Translations under genes and position numbers: made by a program | Notes under the pieces: model-generated | Databases searched by the model: none | Told to the model about the DNA's origin: nothing | The model's input: only the letters and a program-made list of their open reading frames with translations | Source: DAONLM01 sp035406685 | GTDB taxonomy: Bacteria > Spirochaetota > GWE2-31-10 > MWDO01 | Assembly (NCBI GenBank): GCA_035406685.1 | Contig: DAONLM010000010.1 | Location: 1-31,577, forward strand | Length of the DNA stretch: 31,577 bases | Reading direction: 5' to 3' | Shown here: one piece after another, positions 31,575 through 31,577 of the stretch | Position numbering within the stretch: position 1 is the stretch's first letter | How the letters are laid out: each line of letters begins with the position of its first letter

Positions 31575-31577
31575 ATA

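Larger units (their letters stand above)
31030..31577. other. Non-coding right end with repeat array and RHH-family upstream box
   Basis: 548 bases without an intact gene. From left to right it contains a probable decayed RHH-family tail (31034-31105), about 190 bases without a clear feature, five short CTGTCCC-type repeats (31297-31495) and the 35-base family box (31540-31574), after which the window ends. Confidence 0.7.

Noticed and set aside
1..31577. Circular plasmid, because both ends belong to one gene family
   Set aside because: The genes are chromosomal housekeeping genes; a contig broken at repeated sequence explains the ends more simply.

Overview
The window is AT-rich bacterial chromosome carrying housekeeping genes (acetate kinase, the four acetyl-CoA carboxylase subunits, FabD, prolyl-tRNA synthetase, a sigma-70 factor). 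Strong AAGGAGG-type ribosome binding sites, a LytM peptidase, an RND/MMPL exporter, exported proteins and a loose lipobox fit a low-GC diderm bacterium. A spirochaete-like lineage is my low-confidence guess; no rRNA or tRNA is present to settle it.

Layout. 1-234 is the tail of a ribbon-helix-helix (RHH) family gene cut by the window edge. 553-2944 (+) holds acetate kinase, an adenosine-specific-kinase homologue and a small membrane protein. 2917-13529 (-) is a tightly overlapping seven-gene cluster: a BtaA-like aminocarboxypropyl transferase, a polyprenol-kinase-like membrane protein, an MMPL exporter, a UbiA-type prenyltransferase, a PEP-synthase-like phosphotransferase, a GNAT-like protein and an OleC-like AMP ligase. 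I read it as an undescribed lipid or lipid-linked metabolite assembly and export system. 13675-20382 (-) is a fatty-acid initiation operon, tetR-accB-accC-accD-accA-fabD, followed by an ATGA-coupled TPR/M23 peptidase. A perfect inverted repeat in front of tetR is the likely operator. 20512-24130 (-) carries an exported protein, an RHH-family gene and proS. 24517-26657 (+) is a sigma factor, a probable lipoprotein and a rhomboid protease. 26698-27945 (-) is a three-gene hsp20 operon behind a strong sigma-54-type promoter match. 28392-31029 holds another RHH-family gene and a divergent REC-GAF-PAS-HisKA_2 histidine kinase. 31030-31577 holds short CTGTCCC-type repeats and ends in the 35-bp box that precedes RHH-family genes.

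How the parts fit. The acc/fabD operon supplies malonyl groups for fatty acids, and the adjacent cluster has enzymes that could activate acyl chains, phosphorylate lipid alcohols, attach prenyl and aminocarboxypropyl groups, and move the product across the membrane. The tandem-RHH family recurs (two complete copies, one cut copy and a fourth predicted just past the right edge). A 35-bp upstream box, identical but for one base at all three visible places, marks it as a likely self-regulating or mobile repeated gene family.
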